Shown here: piece by piece, positions 8,119 to 17,111 of the stretch | Layout of the letters: every line of letters starts with the position of its first letter | Position numbering within the stretch: position 1 is the first letter of the stretch | DNA from: Arachidicoccus soli | GTDB lineage: Bacteria > Bacteroidota > Bacteroidia > Chitinophagales > Chitinophagaceae | Direction: 5' to 3' | Assembly (NCBI RefSeq): GCF_003600625.1 | Contig: NZ_CP032489.1 | Location: forward strand, 4,030,001-4,094,000 | Length of the DNA: 64,000 nt | Made by a program: the position numbers and the translations under genes | The notes under the pieces: generated by a model | What the model was told of the DNA's origin: nothing | Database searches by the model: none | Seen by the model: the letters and a program-made list of their open reading frames with translations, nothing else

Positions 8119-8673
8119 ATGCCCATTTATATCTCCTTTTTACGTGGAATAAATGTTAGTGGGAAAAGGATAATTCATATGATTGAATTACAAGCATTAT
8201 ATGAATTATTGGACTTTCAAAACGTAAAAACATATATACAAAGCGGTAATGTGTTATTTCTCTCTAAAGAAATCTCTTCGGAAAAGCTTTGCAAAAAAAT
8301 TGAATTGGCTATCAAAGAAAAATGGGGATTTTTTGTTCCAGTAATCATCCGAACTCCTGAAGAATTAAAGTCCATTATTACAAAGTTCCCTTTTGGAAAA
8401 GAGGTAGAAGAAAAAACCAGAGCCGTCTCATTTTTAAATAAGATGCCCAAAGAGAGTAATCTTGAACTATTGAAAAATGAAATATTTGAGGTTGATAAAT
8501 TTCATATAAGAGGGCGCGAAATTTATTTGCATTACCCTTTAGGGCAAGCAAATACAAAACTCACGAATAATCTGATTGAAAAAAAATTGCAGGTTAATTC
8601 GACTATTCGCAACTGGAAAACGATTCAAAAAATGATTGCTCTTTCAGAGGTATTTAAGGAAGTATCAGATTAA
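8119..8673 (+). CDS. DUF1697 family protein
   Basis: A 184-residue protein opening MPIYISFLRGINVSGKRIIHM and then TYIQSGNVLF, the hallmark N-terminus of DUF1697. The rest, with the ALSEVFKEVSD-like tail, fits the family in length and order. The family is widespread and has no established biochemical role. Its last 20 bases overlap the convergent lipid kinase gene. Confidence 0.88.
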   Translation: MPIYISFLRGINVSGKRIIHMIELQALYELLDFQNVKTYIQSGNVLFLSKEISSEKLCKKIELAIKEKWGFFVPVIIRTPEELKSIITKFPFGKEVEEKTRAVSFLNKMPKESNLELLKNEIFEVDKFHIRGREIYLHYPLGQANTKLTNNLIEKKLQVNSTIRNWKTIQKMIALSEVFKEVSD

Positions 8674-9610
8674 AGCACTTGGGCAAAATTTTTATATCCA
8701 CGTCTGTTTTTGTTTCAACGGGTTCTCCATCGATATGCATTGGTGCATTCTTCAGATTTTTAATTTTTATCTCTTCTGTTTGAAAATAAAGAATATTTCG
8801 ATGCGTAATGTTTTCTACCAACGTTTCTAACTTATTATTTCCTCTTATTTGTTTTAAAACAGCAAAAGGAAGTTTCGCTTTATTCATTTTCTGAACAATT
8901 ACAATATCTAATTGACCATCGGAAATATTTGCCTCAGGCGCTATCGTAAAATTATTTCCAAATTGATTGCCGTTAGCTACACTTATAAAAAAGGCATCTG
9001 TAAAAAATTTAAACTTATTTACCTCTACTTCAAATTGATAAGGCTGTGCTTTAAAATAATTAATAATACTTTGTTGTGTATAGGTGAGCAATCCTCTTGA
9101 AGTTTTTGTTGCAAAGTCATGGGCTACTTTCGCATCAAAGCCCACACCACTTAACATGCAGGCAAATTTTTCATTGACTAAAAATGCATCTACTGGTTTT
9201 GCTTCTCCGGTTAAAATAAGTTCAAAAGCTTTTTTGGGTTTTGAAGGAATGCCCGCTGCTCTTGCCAATCCATTTCCACTTCCATATGGAATAATTCCAA
9301 AATTAACAGGTTGATCATATAGTGCGCCTACAACATGATTGACAGTTCCGTCCCCGCCAATTATTACAATATCCGTGATATTATCTTTGTAAATTCTTTC
9401 AATTAAAAAATCGTAATTACCTCTTTGGTTTGTAGGTAATATTTCACAATATAACTCTTGCTCTTTGCTTATTTTTTCTATGAGATTAACCAGGGTCGAT
9501 TTCTTTGTTGTCCCAGAAACCGGATTAACAAGATAAATAATTTTTCTTTTTTGCTTACCAATAATTACTTTTTGCAAATCAACCGATTGTATCTTTTCAA
9601 ATACCTCCAT
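8654..9610 (-). CDS. Diacylglycerol/lipid kinase family protein (YegS/DgkB-like)
   Basis: A 318-residue soluble lipid kinase. The N-terminal phosphate-binding loop NPVSG lies at residues 29-33, the nucleotide-binding GGDGT at 85-89, and the GSGNGLARAAGI block near 115. The C-terminal half forms the lipid-binding beta domain. Members phosphorylate diacylglycerol or related lipids, so a role in membrane lipid turnover is likely, but the substrate cannot be read. The gene is convergent with DUF1697 (20-base overlap) and divergent from chrA. Confidence 0.9.
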   Translation of the reverse strand: MEVFEKIQSVDLQKVIIGKQKRKIIYLVNPVSGTTKKSTLVNLIEKISKEQELYCEILPTNQRGNYDFLIERIYKDNITDIVIIGGDGTVNHVVGALYDQPVNFGIIPYGSGNGLARAAGIPSKPKKAFELILTGEAKPVDAFLVNEKFACMLSGVGFDAKVAHDFATKTSRGLLTYTQQSIINYFKAQPYQFEVEVNKFKFFTDAFFISVANGNQFGNNFTIAPEANISDGQLDIVIVQKMNKAKLPFAVLKQIRGNNKLETLVENITHRNILYFQTEEIKIKNLKNAPMHIDGEPVETKTDVDIKILPKCFNLILP

Positions 9611-9771
9611 TATTCACTATTTGACATTAACTTATAGTTTACGAAGATATTTCTTTTAATGATTAGATATTGTTAATAATCTTTCTCTATTATTAAATAC
9701 CTTTATAGCTATATAAAAGGTTTCCGATAAAATTAATGTTTAGCAACTAATCAATTTTAGGTTTGAAATTA

Positions 9772-11013
9772 ATGCGACATTTACAATTTCTAAAAGCAGT
9801 ACTACTATATACTTTAACAGCGTTTGGTGGTGCACAGGGTCATTTTGCAATGATGCTAAAAACCTTTGTTCAGGAGAGAAAAGATATTACAGAGAAAGAA
9901 TTATTAGAATACAATGCTTTTTGTCAAATGCTTCCCGGGGCTTCTTCTTCTCAAACCATTACGCTCATAGGCTATAAACGAGGTGGATTATTATTGGCCA
10001 TCATAACATTAATAACCTGGATATTACCGGCAACCATTATAATGGGTGGTTTATCTTTTTTATTAGATTTTTTGAATGCGAAAGCTATTAATACAAAAGA
10101 AATTTTTAAGTATATCAAGCCCATGGCTGTAGGCTTTATTGCGTTTTCTGCTTTTAAATTATTAAAAATATCTGTTACCAATACCATTACACGCGTCATC
10201 TTGGTCTCTGCAACTATTATTACTTATTTATTGTTTAAAAGCCCTTGGGTTTTTCCTTCAGTAATTGTTGCCGCAGGTATTGCGACAAATTTTAGCAGTA
10301 AACGTATTCCTCAGCAAGAAATTCCACCCAAAAAAATACGCTGGGGAAATATTTTAATTTTCTTCGCAGTTTTCCTATTGGCTGCATTTTTTTCAGAAAC
10401 TGCGCGAAGAGAAAATTGGCCACAAAGAGGAAAGTTTAATTTGTTTGAAAACTGTTACCGCTTTGGCTCTCTCACGTTTGGTGGAGGAGATGTATTAGCA
10501 CCTCTTATGTATGGACAATATGTAGTGCGTCCTAATACCGTTCCCAAAACTAACAAAAATGTATTGAGCATGGGAAACGATGATTTTTTAACAGGATATG
10601 GAATGTTGAAAGCTATTCCGGGGCCAACTTTTTCTATAAGTGCTTTTGTTGGTGGAATGGTGCTAAAAAAGCAGGGGCTCTGGTCTCAATTTTGGGGATG
10701 TATTATCGCAACAGTTGCTATTTTTCTCCCCTCTACATTATTAATTTTATTCTTTTTCCCGGTATGGAATAATCTAAAAAAATATGCAGCTATTTATAGA
10801 TCCCTAGAAGGCATAAATGCCGCAGTTGTTGGAATTATATTTGCCTCTTCTTTTTATCTATTAAAAGATATTTCAGTGAATGTATTTGACGGAAGTATTG
10901 AGCATGTCATTAATCTTTGTACAATTGCCGGGACATTTATATTGCTTAGATACACAAAAATACGTGCTCCTTATATTGTGCTCTTATGTTTAGTTCTAGG
11001 TATTATATTTTAA
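9772..11013 (+). CDS. chrA: Chromate transporter (ChrA, two-domain)
   Basis: A 413-residue polytopic inner-membrane protein with two homologous halves. The first begins [23 protein letters not shown] with the PGASSSQT motif; the second has [13 protein letters not shown] and [17 protein letters not shown]. These paired FGG and PGP/PGA motifs define the CHR family, which exports chromate; many members have no tested substrate. The ATG at 9772 is preferred over the TTG at 9763. The gene stands alone, so a chromate role is a family inference. Confidence 0.9.
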   Translation: MRHLQFLKAVLLYTLTAFGGAQGHFAMMLKTFVQERKDITEKELLEYNAFCQMLPGASSSQTITLIGYKRGGLLLAIITLITWILPATIIMGGLSFLLDFLNAKAINTKEIFKYIKPMAVGFIAFSAFKLLKISVTNTITRVILVSATIITYLLFKSPWVFPSVIVAAGIATNFSSKRIPQQEIPPKKIRWGNILIFFAVFLLAAFFSETARRENWPQRGKFNLFENCYRFGSLTFGGGDVLAPLMYGQYVVRPNTVPKTNKNVLSMGNDDFLTGYGMLKAIPGPTFSISAFVGGMVLKKQGLWSQFWGCIIATVAIFLPSTLLILFFFPVWNNLKKYAAIYRSLEGINAAVVGIIFASSFYLLKDISVNVFDGSIEHVINLCTIAGTFILLRYTKIRAPYIVLLCLVLGIIF

Positions 11014-11025
11014 TATAAATTATTA

Positions 11026-11601
11026 TTATAAATAATATTTATTTGATTCTATTTCACTATATACTCCATGGGGAAGTAAGTATTTAATATCTTTTCTTTC
11101 CTTTAATTGAGCTCTTATAAATGTAGCGGAAATGTCTAAAAGAGGCGCGTCAAGTAGTTCGTAATTGATGTTTTTTGTTGTTTCCGTATTTATTTCAAAT
11201 CCGGGTCGTCGGTAAACGATGAAAGAATAATTCTTAATTAATGTTTCGTAATTTTTCCATTTTGATAAATTGGTAAAACTGTCAGAACCTATTACTATAA
11301 CAAATTCATGTTGCGGATATTTTTCCTCTAAATACACAAGTGTGGTTATTGTGTAAGATGGTTTTGGCAATTTAAACTCTACATCCATTGCTCTAAACCT
11401 TTCGTTATCATCAATTGCTATATTTAATAAATGTAAGCGATCATATTCATTAAGAAGCGTATTAGATGATTTTAAAGGATTGTGAGGGGAAAGTACAAAC
11501 CAAACCTGTTTTAGGTCCGAGTTATTAACAACATGTTCTGCAATAATCATGTGACCAATATGTATCGGATTAAAGGAGCCAAAATATAACCCTATTTTCA
11601 T
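11026..11601 (-). CDS. nadD: Nicotinate-nucleotide adenylyltransferase
   Basis: A 191-residue nucleotidyltransferase that makes deamido-NAD from nicotinate mononucleotide and ATP. The HIGH-family motif appears as GSFNPIHIGH near residues 8-17, followed by GSDSFTNLSKWKNYE near 100, the PGFEI region and ISATFIRAQLKE near 160 (family ISxTxIR). ATG 11601 gives the standard N-terminus MKIGLYFGSFNP; an ATG at 11610 is also in frame. It follows feoA closely on the same strand. NadA, from the same pathway, lies at 15176. Confidence 0.94.
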   Translation of the reverse strand: MKIGLYFGSFNPIHIGHMIIAEHVVNNSDLKQVWFVLSPHNPLKSSNTLLNEYDRLHLLNIAIDDNERFRAMDVEFKLPKPSYTITTLVYLEEKYPQHEFVIVIGSDSFTNLSKWKNYETLIKNYSFIVYRRPGFEINTETTKNINYELLDAPLLDISATFIRAQLKERKDIKYLLPHGVYSEIESNKYYL

Positions 11602-11610
11602 CGCAAGCAT

Positions 11611-11835
11611 TTAAATTTCTTCTACTAAAATATATTCGGCTTCATTTAATCGCAGGCTAAGATTATACCCAACTACCGAAATAGAAATAGGATCTCCTAA
11701 TGGAGCTATTTGATCAACTTTGATAATTTCCCCCGGGATGCACCCCATTTCCATCAGTTTTATAAAAATTTCATTATTTACAAATTCCTTTATCACCACT
11801 GATTTTCCCACACCAATATCAGACAATTTCTTCAT
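11611..11835 (-). CDS. FeoA-domain protein
   Basis: A 74-residue SH3-like protein with the FeoA pattern: KLSDIGVGKSVVIKEF, then LMEMGCIPGEIIKVDQIAPLGDPISISVVGYNLSLRLNEAEYILVEE. FeoA proteins assist the FeoB ferrous-iron channel from the cytosol. No feoB lies in the window, so this may be a stand-alone regulator-like copy. Two ATG codons (11841, 11835) are possible. It sits ahead of nadD with a gap of about ten bases. Confidence 0.88.
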   Translation of the reverse strand: MKKLSDIGVGKSVVIKEFVNNEIFIKLMEMGCIPGEIIKVDQIAPLGDPISISVVGYNLSLRLNEAEYILVEEI

Positions 11836-11854
11836 AATCAATAATTAATATCCG

Positions 11855-11862
11855 CAAATTTA
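11855..11862 (-). promoter_or_regulatory. Minus-7 element of feoA-nadD
   Basis: TAAATTTG on the minus strand is a perfect TAnnTTTG match 14-20 bases before the feoA start codons. A minus-33 TTTG is not evident. Confidence 0.4.
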
Positions 11863-11931
11863 CTAGATTTAATCATTCATCTTATAATAATGAATTTTAT
11901 TTACGAATTTTGACAATTAAACAACAAAACA

Positions 11932-12360
11932 ATGAGTAAGGTGTTTTTTCATTATACAGAGCAATCTTTTCCCCTATCTAACAAAAAGGAAATAAAACAA
12001 TTTATTGAAATCCTTTTTCAATTAGAAAAGAAACCGCTTACCCGAATTGATTATATTTTTTGTTCAGATGAATATTTACTACAAATAAATAAGCAACATT
12101 TACAACATGATTATTACACTGATATTATAACGTTTGAACTAAGCCAGGATAATCACACCCAAGCAGAAATTTATATAAGTGTAGAAAGAGTAAAAGAAAA
12201 TGCCTATAATCTGTCAACAACATTTAAAAACGAAATATTACGTGTATTATTTCATGGGGCACTGCACTTATGTGGATATAAAGATAAATCTAAAAAGGAA
12301 GAAGAATTAATGCGAAAAAAAGAAGAAGAATACCTTGGAATGTATAATAATGATAAATAG
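11932..12360 (+). CDS. ybeY: Endoribonuclease YbeY (rRNA maturation factor)
   Basis: A 142-residue metal-dependent RNase involved in 16S rRNA 3'-end processing and ribosome quality control. The characteristic segment ILRVLFHGALHLCGYKDKSK lies near residues 105-124. It carries the first two metal-binding His of the family H-x3-H-x5-H motif, but the third position reads K-D rather than D-H, a variant I associate with other Bacteroidota. The upstream DIITFEL segment also fits. It is followed by a parS site and mnmG. Confidence 0.92.
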   Translation: MSKVFFHYTEQSFPLSNKKEIKQFIEILFQLEKKPLTRIDYIFCSDEYLLQINKQHLQHDYYTDIITFELSQDNHTQAEIYISVERVKENAYNLSTTFKNEILRVLFHGALHLCGYKDKSKKEEELMRKKEEEYLGMYNNDK

Positions 12361-12364
12361 CCAT

Positions 12365-12408
12365 TAAAATAAATATAGTGTTTCACGTGAAACACTATAT
12401 TTATTTTA
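12365..12408. promoter_or_regulatory. parS: parS centromere site inside a 44-bp perfect palindrome
   Basis: TGTTTCACGTGAAACA at 12379-12394 is identical to the canonical bacterial parS sequence bound by ParB (Spo0J). It is extended on both sides by AT arms that keep perfect symmetry over 44 bases. It lies in the 80-base gap between ybeY and mnmG, about 4 kb from the DnaA-box cluster. The hairpin could also act as a terminator after ybeY, but the exact 16-mer match makes the parS call strong. Confidence 0.93.
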
Positions 12409-12415
12409 GATAAAC

Positions 12416-12423
12416 TACCTTTG
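12416..12423 (+). promoter_or_regulatory. Minus-7 element of mnmG
   Basis: TACCTTTG matches TAnnTTTG exactly, 17 bases before the mnmG ATG. It lies only eight bases beyond the parS palindrome, so ParB spreading from parS could affect this promoter. Confidence 0.5.
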
Positions 12424-12440
12424 CAAATAAATAAAAATTA

Positions 12441-14306
12441 ATGTTCCAAGAGTATGATATAATTGTTGCTGGCGCAGGACATGCAGGTTGCGAAGCAGCT
12501 GCAGCTGCAGCAAATATGGGTAATAAAGTTTTACTCATTACAATGAATATGAATACAATTGCTCAAATGAGTTGCAACCCTGCAATGGGGGGAATAGCTA
12601 AAGGGCAAATTGTTAGGGAAATAGATGCAATGGGTGGTTATAGCGGAATTGTATCAGATAAAAGTATGATTCAGTTTAGAATGCTGAATAAAAGTAAAGG
12701 TCCCGCAATGTGGAGTCCACGTACACAAAATGACAGAATGCTATTTGCATTAACCTGGAGAGAAATGCTAGAGCATACAAATAACCTGGATTTTTACCAG
12801 GATATGGTACAGGGTTTATTGATAAAAGATGGGAAGGTAAATGGTGTAAAAACCGGTCTAGGTCATGAAATAAAAGCAAAAGCCATTGTAATTACAAGTG
12901 GAACCTTTTTAAATGGTATAATTCATATTGGGGAAAAACAATTTGGTGGTGGAAGAGTAGCAGAAAGAGCTGCAATAGGCATAACAGAGCAACTCGTTGA
13001 AAATGGATTTGAGAGCAATAGATTGAAAACAGGAACACCACCACGAGTAGATGCAAGAAGTCTTGATTATACAAAAATGGAACTTCAAGATGGAGATACA
13101 GAAATTATTGGATTTTCTTACATGGATATTAAAAAAATAAAGGCATCTGAACAATTACCATGTCATATTACTTATACCAACTCTACAGTACACGATATAT
13201 TAAAAACAGGTTTTGCACAAAGTCCTATGTTTACTGGAAGAATTGAAGGAACCGGTCCTAGATATTGCCCTAGTATAGAAGATAAAATAAATAGATTTGC
13301 AGACAGAGACAGACATCAATTATTCGTAGAACCCGAGGGTTTTAAAACGGTAGAAATATATGTAAACGGATTTTCAACTTCCCTACCTGAAGAAGTTCAG
13401 TATAAAGCTTTAAAAAGCATTCCAGGATTTGAAAATGTCAAAATGTTTAGGCCAGGTTATGCAATAGAATATGACTTTTTTCCACCAACACAGCTAAACG
13501 CAAATTTAGAAACAAAACTCATTAAAAACTTATTTTTTGCTGGCCAAATAAATGGCACAACAGGATATGAGGAAGCAGCTTGCCAAGGATTAATGGCAGG
13601 AATAAACGCCAGCCAAAATATCCATGAAAAAGAACCTGTAATCTTAAAAAGAAATGAAGCTTATATTGGCGTATTAATAGACGACCTAATCAATAAAGGT
13701 ACCGATGAACCCTACAGAATGTTTACCAGTAGAGCTGAATATAGAACTTTACTAAGGCAAGATAACGCAGATTTAAGATTGACAGAATTAAGCTATAATT
13801 TAGGCCTAGCAAAAGAAGACAGATATAATGCCGTTGTAAAGAAAAAGAATGATGTTAAAGAATTAATTAAAATATTGCAAGAATCTTCTTTAACTCCGGA
13901 AGAAATTAATCCATATTTAGTTAAAATAGGTTCTACACCAATAAATGAAAAACAAAGGATTTCCAAAATAGTATTACGCCCAGATGTCTTCTTAGATGAA
14001 TTATTAAAAAATATAAATAATATTAATATATTAAATAATTATAATATAAATATTATTCAACAAGCAGAGATTCAATTAAAATATGAACGTTATATTGAAA
14101 AGGAAGAAGAAATAGCCGCTCGTATTAATAAAATGGATGATTTAAATATTCCTTCAAGTTTTGATTATAATAAAATTATCGCTTTAGGCAATGAAGCAAG
14201 ACAAAAATTCCTAAAAATAAAGCCAAAAACTATTGGTCAGGCAAGCAGAATTAGTGGTATTAATCCTACAGATATTCAAATTCTTATGGTTCACATGGGT
14301 AGATAG
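12441..14306 (+). CDS. mnmG: tRNA uridine-5-carboxymethylaminomethyl modification enzyme
   Basis: A 621-residue FAD protein (GidA) that, with MnmE, modifies the wobble uridine of several tRNAs. The FAD-binding start DIIVAGAGHAGCEAA, the CNPAMGGIAKGQIVREIDAMGG block, TGTPPRVD, RYCPSIEDKI, TGYEEAACQGL and YRMFTSRAEYR are all in family order, and the C-terminal helical domain ends GINPTDIQILMVHMGR. mnmG is classically close to replication origins, which fits the parS site and the DnaA-box cluster nearby. mnmE is not in the window. Confidence 0.97.
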   Translation: MFQEYDIIVAGAGHAGCEAAAAAANMGNKVLLITMNMNTIAQMSCNPAMGGIAKGQIVREIDAMGGYSGIVSDKSMIQFRMLNKSKGPAMWSPRTQNDRMLFALTWREMLEHTNNLDFYQDMVQGLLIKDGKVNGVKTGLGHEIKAKAIVITSGTFLNGIIHIGEKQFGGGRVAERAAIGITEQLVENGFESNRLKTGTPPRVDARSLDYTKMELQDGDTEIIGFSYMDIKKIKASEQLPCHITYTNSTVHDILKTGFAQSPMFTGRIEGTGPRYCPSIEDKINRFADRDRHQLFVEPEGFKTVEIYVNGFSTSLPEEVQYKALKSIPGFENVKMFRPGYAIEYDFFPPTQLNANLETKLIKNLFFAGQINGTTGYEEAACQGLMAGINASQNIHEKEPVILKRNEAYIGVLIDDLINKGTDEPYRMFTSRAEYRTLLRQDNADLRLTELSYNLGLAKEDRYNAVVKKKNDVKELIKILQESSLTPEEINPYLVKIGSTPINEKQRISKIVLRPDVFLDELLKNINNINILNNYNINIIQQAEIQLKYERYIEKEEEIAARINKMDDLNIPSSFDYNKIIALGNEARQKFLKIKPKTIGQASRISGINPTDIQILMVHMGR

Positions 14307-14377
14307 TAAATTTACAATTTTATTAGTTCAACAATCTATGAAGAGTTAGTAATATTACTATCTACAAATTATTCTAT

Positions 14378-15175
14378 TTGAAAACCTATATTACCATAAA
14401 AGCATTATCAATTGCTCTTATACTTTGTTACACATCTAAATTATGTGCTCAAACAAGCGTAAAAGGCTATGTTTATGAAGATAAGTATAGAACGCCTATA
14501 GATTCAGTTGAAGTCTATAGTTACTCTGGAAATAAAACAATAAGCAAAGCAGATGGATCATATATCATTCCGGTAACAGGCTTAAAAGATTCCATTTGGT
14601 TTCGTTACAACAATAAGAACACGATTAAATATGCCATAGATACTATTAAAAATACCAACAATTTTGAAGTAAGAATATATTTACCAAATTATCTTAAACA
14701 AGATAATATTTTACCTACAGTTACTGTAGAAACACATAACTACATAAAGGATTCCATCTTTCTTAGAAATTTTTATTCCAAAATATTTAATTGGAAAAAA
14801 CCTTCACAAGCGCTTGGCGAAGGTGTAAGCGTAACACCAACCGGTGTAGGTGTAGATTTAGATGCGCTCGTAAATATGTTTAGATTTGGTTATAATAAAC
14901 GCCAAGAAGTCTATCACAAATTCGCCCTACAAATAGAGCAAGACAGATACATTGATCACCGTTTTACAAAAGAAAAAGTAGAAGCATTAACGGGTCTATA
15001 CGACACAGCCAGAGATGAATATATGAAACTCTATCGACCACAATATCAAGAACTACTTTTAATGAATGATATAGAACTTGGAAGATATATCCAAATAACC
15101 TACAAAAAGTATATTAAATATAAACAGCAAGAAAAAATAGAAGACAACATATTCTTAAGTCCTGAAGAAAAATAA
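14378..15175 (+). CDS. Secreted protein with carboxypeptidase-like regulatory domain, TTG start
   Basis: A 265-residue exported protein of unknown function. A signal peptide (about residues 1-24, cut after LCAQ) is followed by a beta domain (SVKGYVYEDKYRTPIDSVEVYSY...) resembling the carboxypeptidase-regulatory-like fold common in Bacteroidota surface proteins. A charged helical C-terminus follows, with EGVSVTPTGVGVDLDALVNMF near 148-168. TTG at 14378 is the likely start because it alone yields the signal peptide and no ATG lies nearby. The gene follows mnmG on the same strand and ends one base before the nadA stop. Confidence 0.75.
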   Translation: MKTYITIKALSIALILCYTSKLCAQTSVKGYVYEDKYRTPIDSVEVYSYSGNKTISKADGSYIIPVTGLKDSIWFRYNNKNTIKYAIDTIKNTNNFEVRIYLPNYLKQDNILPTVTVETHNYIKDSIFLRNFYSKIFNWKKPSQALGEGVSVTPTGVGVDLDALVNMFRFGYNKRQEVYHKFALQIEQDRYIDHRFTKEKVEALTGLYDTARDEYMKLYRPQYQELLLMNDIELGRYIQITYKKYIKYKQQEKIEDNIFLSPEEK

Positions 15176-16183
15176 TTATTTAATCAATCCAGAAGCTTTA
15201 CTGATCTCTAACATTCTAATAATAGGTTTACGCGCAGCTAAACGCAATTCTTCTTCCATTAAAATTTCCGGCTTTTCATATTTCATACATAAGTATAATT
15301 TTTCCAGCGTATTTAGTTTCATATAAGGGCAATCGTTACAAGCACAGGCATTATTCGGAGGCGCCGGTATAAATTTCTTTTGAGGTGAATCTTTCTCCAT
15401 CTGATGCAAGATGCCGGCTTCTGTAGCAACAATAAATTGAGTTGCTTCGTCCTTTTTAGCAAAATTCAATATTTCTGTAGTACTACCTATAAAATCAGCT
15501 TCTTTTAAAATAATCTCTTCACATTCCGGATGTGCTAAGATTTTAGCCTCAGGATAAGCCTGTTTAAGCTTCAAAATCTTCTCCAAACTAAAAATCTCGT
15601 GAACCATACAGGAACCATTCCAAAGGAGCATATTTCGCCCCGTTTGCTTATTTATAAAAGCACCTAAATTTTTATCCGGCGCAAATATAATGGGTTGGTT
15701 TTCAGGAATACTTTCTACAATTTTTTTAGCATTACTACTTGTACAAATAATATCACTCAAAGCTTTTATCTCTGCAGTACAATTAATATAAGAAATAACA
15801 ATATGATTCGGATGAGCTTCTTTAAAGTTTCTAAATGCTTCGGTAGGTGCACTATCGGCTAATGAACAACCTGCATGCAAATCAGGTAAAACAACTTTTT
15901 TATTTGGGTTTAAAATCTTCGCTGTTTCTGCCATAAAATGTACACCCGCAAATACAATCATATCTGCATCTGTTTGCGCAGCTTGTTGTGCCAAGCCTAA
16001 ACTATCACCAATATAATCGGCCACATCCTGAATATCTGCTTCCTGATAATAATGTGCCAAGATAATAGCGTTCTTTTCTTTTTTGAGTTTTTCAATTTCC
16101 GCAAACAAATCCAAAGTTGGAGAAACGGTCATATCCATAAAGCCTTTTTTTTCTAAATTTTTTGTTGCCTCTAAAATGTTCAT
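15176..16183 (-). CDS. nadA: Quinolinate synthase
   Basis: A 335-residue 4Fe-4S enzyme that condenses iminoaspartate with dihydroxyacetone phosphate to quinolinate, the first committed NAD precursor. The family motifs are [47 protein letters not shown] (first cluster Cys), AHPECE, and [20 protein letters not shown] near the C-terminus with the last cluster Cys. nadB and nadC are not in the window. Its start lies at the edge of the candidate oriC region. Confidence 0.96.
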   Translation of the reverse strand: MNILEATKNLEKKGFMDMTVSPTLDLFAEIEKLKKEKNAIILAHYYQEADIQDVADYIGDSLGLAQQAAQTDADMIVFAGVHFMAETAKILNPNKKVVLPDLHAGCSLADSAPTEAFRNFKEAHPNHIVISYINCTAEIKALSDIICTSSNAKKIVESIPENQPIIFAPDKNLGAFINKQTGRNMLLWNGSCMVHEIFSLEKILKLKQAYPEAKILAHPECEEIILKEADFIGSTTEILNFAKKDEATQFIVATEAGILHQMEKDSPQKKFIPAPPNNACACNDCPYMKLNTLEKLYLCMKYEKPEILMEEELRLAARKPIIRMLEISKASGLIK

Positions 16184-16606
16184 ATCTGCTGTAATAATTA
16201 TTATACTATTATTTATTTAAAAAAGCCTATTACTATTAAGGGTGTGGATTTCTTGAAAACTTTGTTATACACACTTATCAAAGTTAATTAGATTTTCATT
16301 ATCCACAACTATCCACAATTTTATTTACATGAAGATTACGATGTTTATTGCATTTTAGATGATTTTTTAAAAATTGTGAATAAGATATTCTGCAATGCAC
16401 ATTTTGTAATTCACATGTTTCCACAGTTAATTAACTATGTGGAAAAAGTATATAAAAACAGAAGAAATCTGCATTTTAAAAATCTTTCGGTTTTTGTTAA
16501 TTTTATTTCCACATTATTTAATTGTTATCTAAATGTTATCTACAATTTTTATAGGTAATACCCACCTTACGTTAATAAGTGTTTCACGAAAAAAAACAGC
16601 TATCCA
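16184..16606. other. oriC: Candidate chromosomal replication origin (oriC)
   Basis: This gene-free stretch carries a dense set of DnaA-box-like 9-mers: perfect TTATCCACA at 16299-16307, and single-mismatch boxes at 16265-16273 (TTATACACA), 16309-16317 (CTATCCACA), 16375-16383 (minus, TTATTCACA), 16438-16446 (minus, TTTTCCACA) and 16536-16544 (TTATCTACA). Weaker sites lie near 16243, 16407, 16418 and 16505. Long A/T-only segments between them could be the unwinding element. A canonical parS lies 3.8 kb away and mnmG is adjacent. Against it: flanking genes on both sides mostly read toward the site, and dnaA is not in the window. Confidence 0.7.
16580..16588 (+). promoter_or_regulatory. parS half site
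   Basis: TGTTTCACG equals the first nine bases of parS, then diverges into an A run. It lies at the edge of the DnaA-box cluster. It may be a weak or decayed ParB site, or chance. Confidence 0.3.
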
Positions 16607-16646
16607 TAAAAAAACCGGCTATCACTTCTGTGCAGCCGGGTTTTTT
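16607..16646 (-). terminator. Terminator after nuoA
   Basis: CCGGCT and AGCCGG pair around a 13-base loop, flanked by an A run on one side and a T run on the other. On the minus strand it lies just past the nuoA stop at 16665; the symmetric flanks would also stop transcription in the other direction, isolating the origin region. Confidence 0.75.
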
Positions 16647-16664
16647 AATAATGTATACTATTTC

Positions 16665-17069
16665 TTAATCTTCCCAATTCAAAGCACCCTTTTTTATTAT
16701 ATAAATAAAACCTATTAGGAAAAAACCTACAAAGAGTAGAATTTCGTAAAAACCTTTCCAGGCTAAACCACGGAAATTTACAGCGTAAGGATAAAAGAAA
16801 ATCACCTCCACATCAAATAAAACAAACAAAATGGCAACAAGAAAATATTTGATAGCCATAGGTTGACGTGCATTACCGTGTGTAGAAATACCACTGGAAA
16901 AGCTTTCTAATTTATCGTTTGTTTTTCTTTTTGGACCCAACAATGAAGATACAAAAATCATCGTTGCTACAAAACCGGCAGCAAATATGATTTGAATAAT
17001 TATAGGAATATAGTTGGTAGCAACTTCCGGATTTGTAATAGTTGTTAATGACTGATTTAATAAGTACAT
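16665..17069 (-). CDS. nuoA: NADH-quinone oxidoreductase subunit A
   Basis: A 134-residue membrane subunit of complex I with three predicted helices. Family features are SSLLGPKRKTNDKLESFSSGI near residues 42-62 (usual K-x2-YESG pattern), RQPMAIKYFLVAILFVLFDVEVIFFYPYAV with the conserved acidic DVE, and GFFLIGFIYIIKKGALNWED at the end. The next gene downstream is nadA beyond the DnaA-box region; no nuoB-N genes lie near, so this subunit is separated from the rest of complex I. It has its own promoter element and terminator. Confidence 0.93.
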   Translation of the reverse strand: MYLLNQSLTTITNPEVATNYIPIIIQIIFAAGFVATMIFVSSLLGPKRKTNDKLESFSSGISTHGNARQPMAIKYFLVAILFVLFDVEVIFFYPYAVNFRGLAWKGFYEILLFVGFFLIGFIYIIKKGALNWED

Positions 17070-17086
17070 TCTTTTAAATTGAGTAA

Positions 17087-17094
17087 CAAAAATA
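17087..17094 (-). promoter_or_regulatory. Minus-7 element of nuoA
   Basis: TATTTTTG on the minus strand matches TAnnTTTG, 18 bases before the nuoA start. No clear minus-33 element is seen. Confidence 0.4.
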
Positions 17095-17111
17095 GTATAT
17101 ATCTATAAAAG

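Noticed and set aside
12365-12408. Plain bidirectional terminator for ybeY
   Set aside because: The central 16 bases are exactly parS, which a terminator would not require; a dual role is possible but the primary call is parS.
16376-16718. Two short plus-strand frames in the candidate origin
   Set aside because: AT-rich chance frames that overlap DnaA boxes and the nuoA terminator, with no family pattern.
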